DNA of 64,000 nucleotides. Origin: CADEED01 sp041395625. GTDB taxonomy: Bacteria; Pseudomonadota; Gammaproteobacteria; Steroidobacterales; Steroidobacteraceae. A model generated the notes under the pieces. It was not told the origin of the DNA. It searched no databases and saw only the letters and a list, made by a program, of their open reading frames with translations. The position numbers and the translations under genes are program-made. Numbering within the stretch: the first letter of the stretch is position 1; the number at the start of each line of letters is the position of its first letter. Below, in pieces: positions 44,940 through 53,510 of the stretch. Location of the stretch: positions 620,001-684,000 of the forward strand of contig JAWLAE010000001.1 in assembly GCA_041395625.1 (NCBI GenBank), written 5' to 3'.

Positions 44940-45278
44940 TTGCCTATTCGGAGTGACGACTTGGAAACCATCATCACCATACGCGACGGGAAGCTCACCG
45001 CAGGAGAGCGGACGCGCCTGCGTGCATTGGGCGAGAGGCTGAAACGCTACTTTCGGGCCCTAATTGCCATTGAGTGGGATTTTTATACTACGTCACTCGA
45101 CAGTGTGGCTATCTGCCGGGTCAAGTCGCGCACGGGAAACTATCGCGCACGTGCCGAGGGTAAGCGCTACGGTGTAGCGATGGACGCCGCATTTGACAAG
45201 GTGGTCCGTCAGCGGCTTCGCCAGCGTGAGAAGATGCTCGCGAAACGACGGATCACATCTATACATTCATCTGGATAG
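44940..45278 (+). CDS. HPF/RaiA-like protein (sigma-54 modulation/S30EA family, divergent)
   Basis: Up to 112 residues from TTG at 44940, or shorter from TTG at 44961. The layout resembles hibernation factors: an N-terminal strand (DLETIITIRDGKLTAGERTR), helix (LRALGERLKRYFRALIAIEW), two central strands (SVAICRVKSRTGNYRARAEG) and a second helix (YGVAMDAAFDKVVRQRLRQR) with a basic tail. HPF and RaiA bind 30S subunits and stall translation in stress. It is divergent and lacks clear nucleotide or metal motifs, so the call is moderate. It sits directly after the CPA2 gene and just before an OmpA-like gene, so it is probably in one operon. Confidence 0.55.
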   Translation: MPIRSDDLETIITIRDGKLTAGERTRLRALGERLKRYFRALIAIEWDFYTTSLDSVAICRVKSRTGNYRARAEGKRYGVAMDAAFDKVVRQRLRQREKMLAKRRITSIHSSG

Positions 45279-45285
45279 CGCGAGA

Positions 45286-45780
45286 ATGAAGGACAAGGGT
45301 AAGAGCAAGGGCAAGAGCAGATCTCCGGCGCGCACTGCACGAAAGCCTGGCGCCAAGCCGCTCATTCAGCGGGCGTCGCTGGTATTCATGTTCGACAAGG
45401 GTAGCGCGATCCTGCCAGGCACGGAGACTGCAAAGATCAACGCGCTAGTTCTCCGGATGCGGCGCAATCCGGACGCAATCCTCGTCATTCGCGGCCATAC
45501 TCTCGGACGCGGCGCGGAGGCAGCGAATCGCGCTCTGGGCCTCGAGCGCGCCCGCGCGGTTGCTGCCAAGCTCGTCGGTAGGGGTATTGCTGCTCGCCGT
45601 GTCATCGCAATGACCATGGGCAGGCGTCGTAGCTATGAGCAACTGTTGCCGGCGGAGCGCAGCAAGCGGCGTAGAGCCGAGGCGGCGCTATTCGCCGGCA
45701 ACGTCACCGAATTGCGTGGTCCGGACTTGTTGATGGAAGCGCGAATTCGACAGCGTCCGCCTTCTCGCCGCGTGGCATGA
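45286..45780 (+). CDS. Signal-less, degenerate OmpA-like domain protein
   Basis: About 164 residues from the ATG at 45286; the frame is open further upstream only over the HPF-like gene. The N-terminus is a Lys/Arg-rich tail (MKDKGKSKGKSRSPARTARK) with no signal peptide or lipobox. Residues about 30-115 match the OmpA C-terminal fold: FMFDKGSAILPGTETAKINA, then IRGHTLGRGAEAANRALG and LERARAVAAKLVGRGIAARR. The peptidoglycan-binding Asp of GHTD is replaced by Leu (GHTLG), while the Arg of NxxLSxxRA is kept. The rest is basic and of unknown role. The protein is probably cytosolic and does not bind peptidoglycan. Confidence 0.8.
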   Translation: MKDKGKSKGKSRSPARTARKPGAKPLIQRASLVFMFDKGSAILPGTETAKINALVLRMRRNPDAILVIRGHTLGRGAEAANRALGLERARAVAAKLVGRGIAARRVIAMTMGRRRSYEQLLPAERSKRRRAEAALFAGNVTELRGPDLLMEARIRQRPPSRRVA

Positions 45781-45818
45781 AAATGCCCGTTGTGCACTTT
45801 TTTACTTAGGAGCATTCC

Positions 45819-46457
45819 ATGAGCAGTACAGATACTACGAACGCAGCGTCGGCTGCCCCATTTTCATTGCCAAAGCTGCCCTGGGCCCAGGATGCGCTCG
45901 CCCCGGTGATTTCTGCCCGAACATTGGAATTCCATCACGGGCTGCATCACAAAGCCTATGTCGACAATGCCAACAAGATGATCGAAGGCCGCAAGGATCT
46001 CGCCGGCAAGAGCGTGCTCGAGATCGTGCGCGCGGTGGCCAAGTCCGACGGCGACAAGGGACTCTTCAACAACGCGTCGCAAGTGTGGAACCACACGTTC
46101 CAGTGGCACAGTCTCACGGGCAGCAAGACGCGACCGTCGGGCAATCTGGCCGAGTTGCTGAAGGCGAGCTTTGGCGACTATGACAAGTTCGCGGCCGAGT
46201 TCGCGGGCGCCGGCATGAAGCAGTTCGGCAGCGGCTGGTTGTGGCTCACGACCGATGGCAAGCAACTCCAGATCAAAACTACCGCGAATGCCGACAGCCC
46301 AGCGGCGCATGGCGAGCGCTGCCTGTTGACGATCGATGTCTGGGAACATGCCTACTATCTCGATCATCAGAATCGCCGCAAGGCGTATCTCGATGCGGTG
46401 ATCGATCAGCGCCTCAACTGGGATTTCGCAGCCGAGAATCTTACCGCCAAGCAATAA
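45819..46457 (+). CDS. sodB: Superoxide dismutase, Fe type
   Basis: A 212-residue Fe/Mn superoxide dismutase. Metal ligands: His in LEFHHGLHHKAYVDN, His in ASQVWNHTFQWHSL, and Asp with the last His in TIDVWEHAYYLDHQNRRKAYL. GSGWLWLTTDGKQLQI is the usual late strand. The absence of a signal peptide suggests cytosolic location. The N-terminus has about 14 extra residues (SSTDTTNAASAAPF) before FSLPKLPWA. A TTAGGAG ribosome-binding site lies 7 bases upstream of the ATG. It detoxifies superoxide. Fe rather than Mn is favoured by overall pattern, but metal use is not certain. Confidence 0.95.
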   Translation: MSSTDTTNAASAAPFSLPKLPWAQDALAPVISARTLEFHHGLHHKAYVDNANKMIEGRKDLAGKSVLEIVRAVAKSDGDKGLFNNASQVWNHTFQWHSLTGSKTRPSGNLAELLKASFGDYDKFAAEFAGAGMKQFGSGWLWLTTDGKQLQIKTTANADSPAAHGERCLLTIDVWEHAYYLDHQNRRKAYLDAVIDQRLNWDFAAENLTAKQ

Positions 46458-46466
46458 GGGGGCGAC

Positions 46467-46730
46467 ATGCAAAGTGTCAGGTTCTATGCGGGGTTGATCA
46501 TCGGCACCGTGCTGACACTGTTCGCGCTGCAGAATCTGCAAACCACGCAGGTACGGATCCTGCTGTGGTTTGTAGACTTGCCGCTGGTGGCCATCATTTT
46601 CGGCAGCGCGGCGGTCGGCGCGCTATGGGCCGCTCTATGGATTGCACTCGTCCGCTGGCGCCACAGACGGCGCATCGCAGGTGAGCCGAGCCCACCTGAC
46701 TCGGATATCTTCACGCCGCCACCCACTTGA
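46467..46730 (+). CDS. LapA-family (DUF1049) small membrane protein
   Basis: An 87-residue protein with two membrane helices (FYAGLIIGTVLTLFALQNLQ and LVAIIFGSAAVGALWAALWI) and the conserved N-Q-x-x-V-x-x (QNLQTTQVRI) link, followed by a basic turn (RWRHRRRIAG) and a Pro-rich tail. DUF1049/LapA proteins in E. coli assemble with LapB in lipopolysaccharide regulation; here no lapB gene is next door. It overlaps the MscS gene by 4 bases (TTGA) and follows sodB after 9 bases. Confidence 0.85.
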   Translation: MQSVRFYAGLIIGTVLTLFALQNLQTTQVRILLWFVDLPLVAIIFGSAAVGALWAALWIALVRWRHRRRIAGEPSPPDSDIFTPPPT

Positions 46731-47656
46731 TCGCGCTGGAGAAATTCTTGAGCGAGCCCTGGCTCGTCCGGCTGACGACGGCGGTGCTCGTCATCGTTGT
46801 CATATTCGTCGTCGCGCGTCTGTTGCAGCGTGGTGTTTCGCGGCGGCTCGAAGGCGGGGCGACCGCTTATCGAGTCCGCAAGTTCATCAGTTTCATCGCG
46901 TTCATTGCCGCGGCAATGGTTCTGCTCAGCGCCTATAGCGACCGCCTCGCCGGACTTACCGTTGCCCTCGGCGTCGCAGGCGCCGGGATTGCGTTCGCGC
47001 TCCAGGAAGTCATTGCGAGCGTTGCAGGCTGGGTCGCCGTGGCGTTCGGGCGGTTCTATGCGACCGGTGATCGTGTGCAGCTGGGCGGCATCAAAGGCGA
47101 TGTCATTGATATCGGCGTGCTGCGCACGACGCTGATGGAAGTCGGGCAGTGGGTCGACGGCGATCTCTACAATGGCCGCATCGTACGCGTCGCCAATAGT
47201 TTCGTTTTCAAGGAGCCAGTGTTCAATTACTCGGCCGACTATCCGTTCCTGTGGGACGAGATCAAGCTGCCGATCCGCTATGGATCCGACTGGCAACACG
47301 CCACGGTGGTCCTCGAGCAGGTACTCGAGGAAGTGTGCGGTGACTTCGCGCGGCGCAGCGAAGCATCGTGGCGCCTTGCTCGGGAGCGCTATGCGCTGGA
47401 GGATGCTCGCATCAAGCCGCTTGTGACCATGATGGCGAATGACAATTGGATCGAGCTCACGGCGCGCTACGTGGTCGATTATCGACAGCGCCGCGTTACC
47501 AAAGACAAGTTGTTTCGACGGTTTCTGACGGCGGTCGATCAGTCGCAGGATCGAATCCGGCTGGCGTCGGCTACCTTCGAGGTAGTGAATCTGCCGCGGA
47601 TCGATCTTGAGCTAGGTGCGGTGCGGGGCAGCGCAAAGTCCAGCTACGTACCCTGA
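46727..47656 (+). CDS. Mechanosensitive channel, MscS family (2)
   Basis: A 309-residue channel starting at TTG in the TTGA overlap with the LapA gene. Two N-terminal membrane helices (LTTAVLVIVVIFVVARLLQ and FISFIAFIAAAMVLLSAY) are followed by the pore helix GVAGAGIAFALQEVIASVAG and the beta domain (YATGDRVQLGGIKGDVIDIG), with GQWVDGDLYNGRIVRVANSF and VFKEPVFNYSADYPF typical of one MscS subgroup. It should relieve turgor on osmotic downshock. Its 3' end overlaps that of the convergent LysR gene by 13 bases. Confidence 0.94.
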   Translation: MIALEKFLSEPWLVRLTTAVLVIVVIFVVARLLQRGVSRRLEGGATAYRVRKFISFIAFIAAAMVLLSAYSDRLAGLTVALGVAGAGIAFALQEVIASVAGWVAVAFGRFYATGDRVQLGGIKGDVIDIGVLRTTLMEVGQWVDGDLYNGRIVRVANSFVFKEPVFNYSADYPFLWDEIKLPIRYGSDWQHATVVLEQVLEEVCGDFARRSEASWRLARERYALEDARIKPLVTMMANDNWIELTARYVVDYRQRRVTKDKLFRRFLTAVDQSQDRIRLASATFEVVNLPRIDLELGAVRGSAKSSYVP

Positions 47657-48501
47657 TTGCGCATGCTCGTGCCAAGCTCCTGAAGCAACGCGACTGCACG
47701 CCGCAAAGATGGGTATTCCGCGGCCTCATCCTGATAGACGGCGAACGCGGGATACGGGAAAACTGGTGCATCGGAGACCCGTAGCAGACTGCCATCAGCG
47801 AGGTAGTTGCGCACCAGGCGCTCAGGCATATATCCAGCGCCACGATTGTTCAGCAGCAGTCGCACATTGAGCGGCCCCATTTCTGCACTGAAGCCGGGAT
47901 TATGCAGCGCTGCGAATTCGTCCGCGTGCATGGTGCGAAATGCATCGCCCCAGTCCATGAATATGTAGTTGGTACGGAAATCACCGGCAGGATCTGCGGT
48001 GACCAGAATCAGCTGATCGCGGAAAAGTTCTTCGACGACCACCGCGGGGCGCAGCTCGGGCGCATGGAGCACGACCAGGTCGTGTACGCCTTCCAGCAGT
48101 TCGCCCATGAGCTGGGTCGGCATGCCAGCGCTTACGCGGAATGCTGTCGTTGGCAGCTCCGTTCGGCAACGAGGCAACCAGTCGAACAAGAATCCATCCC
48201 ACAAGCTGTACTGGCCCGCAATTGCCAGTCGATCGCTGAAGCGTTCCGGAACCGCAATCTGATGGCGGGCCTCCTCCCATAGTCTGACCAGCGAGCGGGC
48301 GTAGCGATAGAACTGCTGCCCTGCAGGTGTCAGTTCGCAAGTCGTGTTGTTGCGGTTGAACACGGTCTTTCCGACCAGGTCTTCCAGGGTGCGAATGCGG
48401 GCGCTGACGGTCGACTGGGTAACATTCAGGCGATGGCTCGCCGCGACGAAATTACCGGCATCGACAATTGCCAGAAACGTGCGCGCAAGGCTCAGATCCA
48501 T
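47644..48501 (-). CDS. LysR-family transcriptional regulator
   Basis: A 285-residue LTTR. The N-terminal winged helix-turn-helix is SLARTFLAIVDAGNFVAASH and RLNVTQSTVSARIRTLEDLV, followed by GKTVFNRNNTTCELTPAGQ. The C-terminal periplasmic-binding-protein-like effector domain runs from about residue 90. Divergent transcription from the OmpA gene suggests that gene, or itself, as targets (inference). A TAATT-N7-AATTA repeat 9 bases upstream of its start could be the operator. The effector is unknown. Confidence 0.93.
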   Translation of the reverse strand: MDLSLARTFLAIVDAGNFVAASHRLNVTQSTVSARIRTLEDLVGKTVFNRNNTTCELTPAGQQFYRYARSLVRLWEEARHQIAVPERFSDRLAIAGQYSLWDGFLFDWLPRCRTELPTTAFRVSAGMPTQLMGELLEGVHDLVVLHAPELRPAVVVEELFRDQLILVTADPAGDFRTNYIFMDWGDAFRTMHADEFAALHNPGFSAEMGPLNVRLLLNNRGAGYMPERLVRNYLADGSLLRVSDAPVFPYPAFAVYQDEAAEYPSLRRAVALLQELGTSMRNQGT

Positions 48502-48509
48502 AGTGATTC

Positions 48510-48526
48510 GATAATTTCGATGTAAT
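48510..48526. promoter_or_regulatory. Inverted repeat TAATT-N7-AATTA in the LysR/OmpA divergent region
   Basis: TAATT at 48510-48514 and AATTA at 48522-48526 form a perfect interrupted palindrome containing the T-N11-A pattern of LysR-type binding sites. It lies 9 bases upstream of the LysR start in an AT-rich 120-base divergent gap. It is a candidate autoregulatory site, not proven. Confidence 0.35.
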
Positions 48527-48621
48527 TAGCTATTAAATATCACTTTACCGAATGATCCGCAACGTCGATACTGGCGATACGTAAGAGTTGGTTTTCAATT
48601 TCAGACAAGGACTAGACACGT

Positions 48622-50010
48622 ATGAATCGGATATTGATGACGATGCTGGCGCTAGCGCTAGTGGTTGCGATGCCCAACGCGCACGCGCAGCAGGTGGAGC
48701 GTGACGTCGGCGTGGTCAGCGCGGAGGTCGCCGGTCAGCTGGAGGGCTTCAGCTTCCGCGAAGGGCCGGAGTCCAAACTCGAGTTCCGCGGTACCGCGAT
48801 CGCATTGGCCGCCGAGGGCACCGGTGAAGTTGAATTCCAGGACGGCAAATCGCGCGTCGCCGTGATCGCGAGGAAGCTGCCGAACCCGTCGACCTTGGGG
48901 CCGTACACGACCTACATCCTCTGGGCGATCACAGCCGACGGGCGCGCTAACAACCTGGGCTCGCTCGAGTTGCGTGACGGCCGTGGTCGTCTTGACACGT
49001 CCACGCCGTTGTCACAGTTTGCGTTGATCGTGAGCGCTGAGCCGCACTTCGCGGTAACCGCGCCCAGCAAGGCGGTGGTATTGCGCAATCTCGGCAAGCG
49101 CATCAAGGGTGATCGCATCATGATCGCTGGGCTGACCGAGCGCATGGACTATACCGGGCTCACCAGGCGTCCGATCGAGACCCGCTCGCGTGTGCCGCTG
49201 GACCTCATTCAGGCGCGCTATGCCGTGGACATCGCTCGCGCGGCAGAAGCCGACAGGTTTGCGCCCAGCGAGTTTGCCAAAGCAACGGAGTTGCTGGCCG
49301 CGGCCGAGACCGCTCAGGCGAGCCGGAAATCGCGCGACCGTCGCACGGCACCGCGCATTTCACGCGAGGCCGTCCAGATGGCCGAAGACAGCCGACGGCG
49401 CGCTGTTCGCGAGGCGACGGTTGCCGATTCGGAGGCCAAACGAGCGGCCGCAGCCGCATCAGCCCGTGCCGAAGCAGAGGCGGAAGCCACTCGCCTGGCC
49501 GCGATCACCAAGGAAGAAAGCGAGCGACGCGAGCGTGAGACCGCGGCGCTCGCTGCCAACCAGGCTGCGGCAGAGGCCAATCGCAAAGCGCGCGCTGATC
49601 TCGTCGCCCGTCTGAACCGCGTTCTGCCGACGCGTGAGACCGACCGCGGCGTCGTCGCGCAAATCTCTGGCGTCCAATTTGCGACGGGTGCGGCGACGCT
49701 CAATACCAGCGCGCGAGAAGCGTTGGCGCGATTCTCCGGAATCGTCGGTGTCTATCCGTCGATGAAGTTCCAGGTAGAAGGTCACACCGACAGCACCGGC
49801 GGTTACGCCGCAAATCAGACACTCTCGCTGCAACGCGCACTTAGTGTTCGTGACTACCTGATCGGCCAAGGCGTGGCTGCGTCGAGCATCGATGTCGCCG
49901 GGCTCGGCCCAGATCGACCAGTAGCGGACAACGGCACGGCAGCCGGTCGGGCGATGAATCGCCGGGTCGAGATCGTCCTGACAGGTGGCCCGATCATCGC
50001 CGAGAAATAG
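48622..50010 (+). CDS. OmpA-family outer-membrane/peptidoglycan-associated protein with Ala-rich helical region
   Basis: A 462-residue exported protein: signal peptide (MNRILMTMLALALVVAMPNA with HAQQ). The N-terminal region around TTYILWAITADGRANNLGSL resembles an anti-sigma-K-like beta domain. A long Ala/Glu/Arg-rich helical stretch spans about 190-335. The OmpA C-terminal domain is about 345-460, with ISGVQFATGAATLNTSAREA, VEGHTDSTGGYAANQTLSLQ and RALSVRDYL, and the conserved Asp and Arg for diaminopimelate binding. An AAGGA about 10 bases before the ATG supports the start. It likely tethers the envelope to peptidoglycan. An Ig-like gene follows after 18 bases. Confidence 0.88.
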   Translation: MNRILMTMLALALVVAMPNAHAQQVERDVGVVSAEVAGQLEGFSFREGPESKLEFRGTAIALAAEGTGEVEFQDGKSRVAVIARKLPNPSTLGPYTTYILWAITADGRANNLGSLELRDGRGRLDTSTPLSQFALIVSAEPHFAVTAPSKAVVLRNLGKRIKGDRIMIAGLTERMDYTGLTRRPIETRSRVPLDLIQARYAVDIARAAEADRFAPSEFAKATELLAAAETAQASRKSRDRRTAPRISREAVQMAEDSRRRAVREATVADSEAKRAAAAASARAEAEAEATRLAAITKEESERRERETAALAANQAAAEANRKARADLVARLNRVLPTRETDRGVVAQISGVQFATGAATLNTSAREALARFSGIVGVYPSMKFQVEGHTDSTGGYAANQTLSLQRALSVRDYLIGQGVAASSIDVAGLGPDRPVADNGTAAGRAMNRRVEIVLTGGPIIAEK

Positions 50011-50028
50011 CATAGGAGTAGGCGGGAC

Positions 50029-50826
50029 GTGGCAGCTGTACTGGCGCAATGCGTAAGGACGGAGCACGCATTGGCTCCTTGCGTCGTGCGGCTGCCATAT
50101 CCGCCGTGGGTGAGCGGTGCACTCGGTCACTTGTTGGCCATCATCACGCTCTGCATTGGTCTCGGCTGTGACGGGTCGCAGTCGATCCCGCCACTGCCTT
50201 CGCAGACTGTCAACGAGTTGCTCGTCTATCCGAGCGAAGTGCAGCTCGCGGCGGGATCCTCGGCGCAGATCGCGGTACAGGCGAACGACGCTTTAGGCGA
50301 GCCGGTCGGCGGCGTCAAGATTACTTTTGCAACGTCGGACGGCAAACTACTGGAAGTCAGCCGCCGCGGCCGGATCAGCGCCCGAGGACCAACTGGTTCG
50401 GGTGTGGTCGTAGTTTCCAGCGGCGCCATTTCGAAGCCGATCCCGGTAGTCGTTCTGCCATCGAAACCGGCCCGACTACAACGGCTCGAAGAACGGGATG
50501 CAACGGCGGCCGAGCCTGCAATACCGCGTGGGTCATTGGCGTTGCGGGTTATGGACGCGTTCAGTAATCCCGTTCCGGGCGTCGAAATTGTCTTCCGGCG
50601 ACGTGCTCGTGACTTGCCTTCGCAAGTGTTGACCAGTGATGGCGAGGGTATTGTGACGCTCGCCAACGTCCCGCGCGGCAGCGCGAAGGGACTGTTGGTC
50701 GACATCGATGTTCAGGCTCTCAATTACCCGCGTGTTCGCACCAGTTACCGCGTGCCGTTGCCAGTGGCCGAATCACCGCTGCCTGCGGCACCGTCAGGCG
50801 GGACGATCGGTTCTCAGGATCCGTGA
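50029..50826 (+). CDS. Ig-like-domain exported protein, possible lipoprotein (paralogue 1)
   Basis: Up to 265 residues from GTG at 50029; a GTG at 50110 gives a cleaner signal peptide (SGALGHLLAIITLCIGLGC). The Cys after IGLG could be lipidated, but the lipobox is non-canonical. The main domain is a bacterial Ig-like (BIG/invasin) fold: NELLVYPSEVQLAAGSSAQI, GEPVGGVKITFATSD, RGRISARGPTGSGVVVVSS, followed by a second weaker Ig-like unit (RGSLALRVMDAFSNPVPGVE). It is clearly related to the protein encoded at 52474. Its end overlaps that of the convergent MscS gene by 33 bases. Function is probably extracytoplasmic binding or structure (inference). Confidence 0.75.
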   Translation: MAAVLAQCVRTEHALAPCVVRLPYPPWVSGALGHLLAIITLCIGLGCDGSQSIPPLPSQTVNELLVYPSEVQLAAGSSAQIAVQANDALGEPVGGVKITFATSDGKLLEVSRRGRISARGPTGSGVVVVSSGAISKPIPVVVLPSKPARLQRLEERDATAAEPAIPRGSLALRVMDAFSNPVPGVEIVFRRRARDLPSQVLTSDGEGIVTLANVPRGSAKGLLVDIDVQALNYPRVRTSYRVPLPVAESPLPAAPSGGTIGSQDP

Positions 50827-52482
50827 GAATATCCCGAAGTTAGGTGTCCGATAGTCCTTGGGCAAGTGTTCATCTGGCACGGCCATCCGGTTGCCGTCGC
50901 GGACAGCCGTGTAATGGGGCGACATGATTTCAACGCCCGCGTCGTTGAACGCATTCTGGATGTTGGTGTGCAGCGCTGAATAGATCAGGGCCATTTGCGC
51001 GGGTTTTTTCGTGTAGGCGTTCAGTTCGTACGAGACGTAGAAGTCGTCGAGGCTCGTCTGCAGCACGAATGGTGCAGGATCCGCGAGGATTCCTTCGACG
51101 CGACTCGCCGCACTGATAAGCAATTCATGTACCTTTTGCCAAGGTACGTCGTAACCGATAGTGACGGTCGAATGCAGGACAAGCCCGTGGGTATCCGCGC
51201 TGGAGCTGTAGTTGATGATGTGATTGGCGAGCACCAGTGAGTTCGGGATCGTGATGTCGACGTTCTTGATCGTTCGCAGTCTGACAACGAACAAATCCTT
51301 GCCGGTGACGTCGCCGACGGCATCCGCGATCTTCACTCGGTCACCGACCTTGAAGGGTCGCATATAGGTGATCACGATGCCGGCGATCACGTTGGCGATG
51401 GCCGATGCAGCACCGAGTGAGACGAGCAAGCCGACGAATACCGAAACACCGCGAAACCCTTCCGAACCGGAGCCGGGCAGATAGGGAAAGACCATGACTG
51501 CAGCGATTGCGATGACTAGAAAGCGAATCAGCGAGTAGGTGGGCATCGCCCACTCTGGATAGAAACCTTGCAGCGTAAGTCGTTGGAAACGAATCTGGTC
51601 GAAGACGGCGCGCACCGCGCGCAGAATGAAGCGCGCGACGAAAATGATGACGATCATATTGAGCAGATTTGGCAGATAGCCGATCAGCCCAGAGCCAACC
51701 TGTAGAACTGCCGCCCTGGAAGTTGTCACCATGCGTTCGGCAATGCCGCGAGTCCACGGAAACAACGACAGCACGTACTCGAGATAGAAGTACAGCAGCG
51801 CGATGCCGATCAGCCACGCAAGCGTTGCGGCGATCGAGCGGCTGCCGCTGGAGACCGCTGCGGGCGTGAGGATACGCATGCGCGCCAGGCCGCTCTCCCA
51901 GCTCCAGGCCTGCGCGGCCCGGTTGACGCGATCGCGCGACCAACGATAGAGGCGACGCAAGCCCACCAACAATGCCGCCAGAACGAGCGTCGCCGCCAGT
52001 GTGTACAGCAGGCTGCGCAGTACGTTGGCGACACTGCGATCGCGAAATTCGATTGCGAGGGCTTCATACACCTGCACTTGATAGTCTGCGGCGAGTTGAC
52101 GACGAGTCCGGCCCGTGTTTGCCGCGTCCTGGTCGGTGACCGCGCGAATCAAGGTTTCGCCGGCGAAGATCTCCGACAAACCGTCACGTTCCACTACCCG
52201 CAAGTCCGCCAGAACATCGGCCGACCCGGCGGAAATGGTGAGCAGGCGCTGTTCGATCGCGGCCGCGCGGTTCTGAGGTTCCAGCGCGCCGATCGCGCTG
52301 GATATCTCGAACAGCGTGCGGTCACGGAATCGGACCGGCGCCTTGCTGATGGATTGGGCGCGAGCTTCCGGATTCGCATTGTCCGGCACGACGGAATTGG
52401 AGGATGATTGCGCTGCTGCAAGGCCTGACGCAAGCAGCATCGCAAGGCACCAAACCGTTACAATCACACTACGATGCAACAC
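50794..52482 (-). CDS. Large MscS-family mechanosensitive channel with signal peptide (3)
   Basis: About 562 residues, most likely from GTG at 52482 (or the TTG next to it), close behind GGGGG. The frame is open to 52884, but that runs antisense into the Ig-like gene. A signal peptide is visible (VIVTVWCLAMLLASGLAAAQ), then a periplasmic helical domain (IEQRLLTISAGSADVLADLR), several membrane helices, and the pore/beta region (ASAIANVIAGIVITYMRPFK, VGDRVKIADAVGDVTGKDLF, ITIPNSLVLANHIINYSS). It resembles large MscK/YnaI-type channels. The 5' end overlaps the ATG of the divergent Ig-like gene, which is unusual. Confidence 0.9.
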   Translation of the reverse strand: MLHRSVIVTVWCLAMLLASGLAAAQSSSNSVVPDNANPEARAQSISKAPVRFRDRTLFEISSAIGALEPQNRAAAIEQRLLTISAGSADVLADLRVVERDGLSEIFAGETLIRAVTDQDAANTGRTRRQLAADYQVQVYEALAIEFRDRSVANVLRSLLYTLAATLVLAALLVGLRRLYRWSRDRVNRAAQAWSWESGLARMRILTPAAVSSGSRSIAATLAWLIGIALLYFYLEYVLSLFPWTRGIAERMVTTSRAAVLQVGSGLIGYLPNLLNMIVIIFVARFILRAVRAVFDQIRFQRLTLQGFYPEWAMPTYSLIRFLVIAIAAVMVFPYLPGSGSEGFRGVSVFVGLLVSLGAASAIANVIAGIVITYMRPFKVGDRVKIADAVGDVTGKDLFVVRLRTIKNVDITIPNSLVLANHIINYSSSADTHGLVLHSTVTIGYDVPWQKVHELLISAASRVEGILADPAPFVLQTSLDDFYVSYELNAYTKKPAQMALIYSALHTNIQNAFNDAGVEIMSPHYTAVRDGNRMAVPDEHLPKDYRTPNFGIFSRILRTDRPA

Positions 52483-53496
52483 ACTATCCCCCGGTTGACG
52501 ATCACGGTTCTTGCAGTGACCTTGGTAGCTCTGCTGTCGGCTGGCTGTTCGCGCGAAGCCGCGCCGGCGCCCGACTTCGCGCAGCCCGAGCCTTACGAGG
52601 TGTTGGTAGAGCCCCAGCAACTGGAACTCGAAGCGGGCGGTATCGGGATGCTGCAGGCACAAGTCAATGATACGCGAGGGCAGCCCATCGGCGGCGCAAC
52701 GGTGCAATTTAGGTCGGAAAACCCCGATTTGGTGACGGTGACGGACCAGGGCAGGGTGACTGCGGTAGGCGGCACCGGTCGCGCGGTTGTGATCGCCACC
52801 AGCGGGCCACGGGAACGACGGGTGCCGGTGCAGATCAAGCCTGGTCCTCCGCAGCGTTTGGAGAAGGTCCAGGGCAACCCACAAAACGCGATCGCCGGCG
52901 CTGCCTTTGCCGATCCGGTGGTCGTACGGGCAGTTGACGCGTTCGGCAATCCTATTGCCGAAGTAGCGCTCACACTAGAGATATCCGGTGATGAGCCTAT
53001 GCGTCTGGCTGCGATCACCGGTCCGGATGGCGCGGCCTCCTTCGCGCTGCCCGCCGTGACCGAGGCTGGTCTGCTCGCGGCGGTAGTCAGTTCGGACCGG
53101 GACTCCAATCTGGCGACCGCGATAGAGCTGACTGTACTGCCAGCGCCGCCTACGAAACTGGTTCCAATCGAAATGCCAATAGAGTCGTTAGGTACTGCGA
53201 GCGCCGACGATATGGAGATTGCGTTCGAGGTGCAGGACGAGTTTGGTAATCCGGTTCCCGGAGTCTCCGTCAGCATGGTTGCCGGCGACCGATCAGGACA
53301 GACGGTGCCGGCACAGGCGAAGTCGGCGCAGGATGGCAGCGTGCGTACGCGCTGGCAGATCAAGGATGCGGCCGCGAGTACCTTGACGCTAACCGCGTCC
53401 CTCGACGATGCCAGCGACGTCCGCTATGTGGTGACGATCTCGCCGCCGGGGACCGAGTCGCAGACTGGCAAGAAGGTCGCCGACGTCAAGAAGTGA
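52474..53496 (+). CDS. Ig-like-domain lipoprotein (paralogue 2)
   Basis: A 340-residue protein with a textbook lipoprotein signal (MQHTIPRLTITVLAVTLVAL, lipobox LLSAGC). Three Ig-like units are recognisable: YEVLVEPQQLELEAGGIGML with RGQPIGGATVQFRS and GRVTAVGGTGRAVVIA; then FADPVVVRAVDAFGNPIAEV; then AFEVQDEFGNPVPGVSVSMV. This is the pattern of bacterial Ig-like, invasin-type repeats. The first unit aligns with the protein encoded at 50029, so they are paralogues. Its ATG lies 6-9 bases inside the 5' end of the divergent MscS gene. It is probably anchored in the outer membrane. Function unknown. Confidence 0.82.
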   Translation: MQHTIPRLTITVLAVTLVALLSAGCSREAAPAPDFAQPEPYEVLVEPQQLELEAGGIGMLQAQVNDTRGQPIGGATVQFRSENPDLVTVTDQGRVTAVGGTGRAVVIATSGPRERRVPVQIKPGPPQRLEKVQGNPQNAIAGAAFADPVVVRAVDAFGNPIAEVALTLEISGDEPMRLAAITGPDGAASFALPAVTEAGLLAAVVSSDRDSNLATAIELTVLPAPPTKLVPIEMPIESLGTASADDMEIAFEVQDEFGNPVPGVSVSMVAGDRSGQTVPAQAKSAQDGSVRTRWQIKDAAASTLTLTASLDDASDVRYVVTISPPGTESQTGKKVADVKK

Positions 53497-53510
53497 ATGG
53501 TGAGCAGGCG

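Noticed and set aside
45774..45787. GGCAT-GAAA-ATGCC hairpin at the end of the OmpA-like gene as a terminator
   Set aside because: The stem is only 5 base pairs, overlaps the stop codon and is 10 bases away from the T-run, so it is too weak to call.
50029..52884. Extended N-terminus of the large MscS from base 52884
   Set aside because: The extra 134 residues are the reverse of the Ig-like lipoprotein gene and have no family features, while a good signal peptide starts near 52482.
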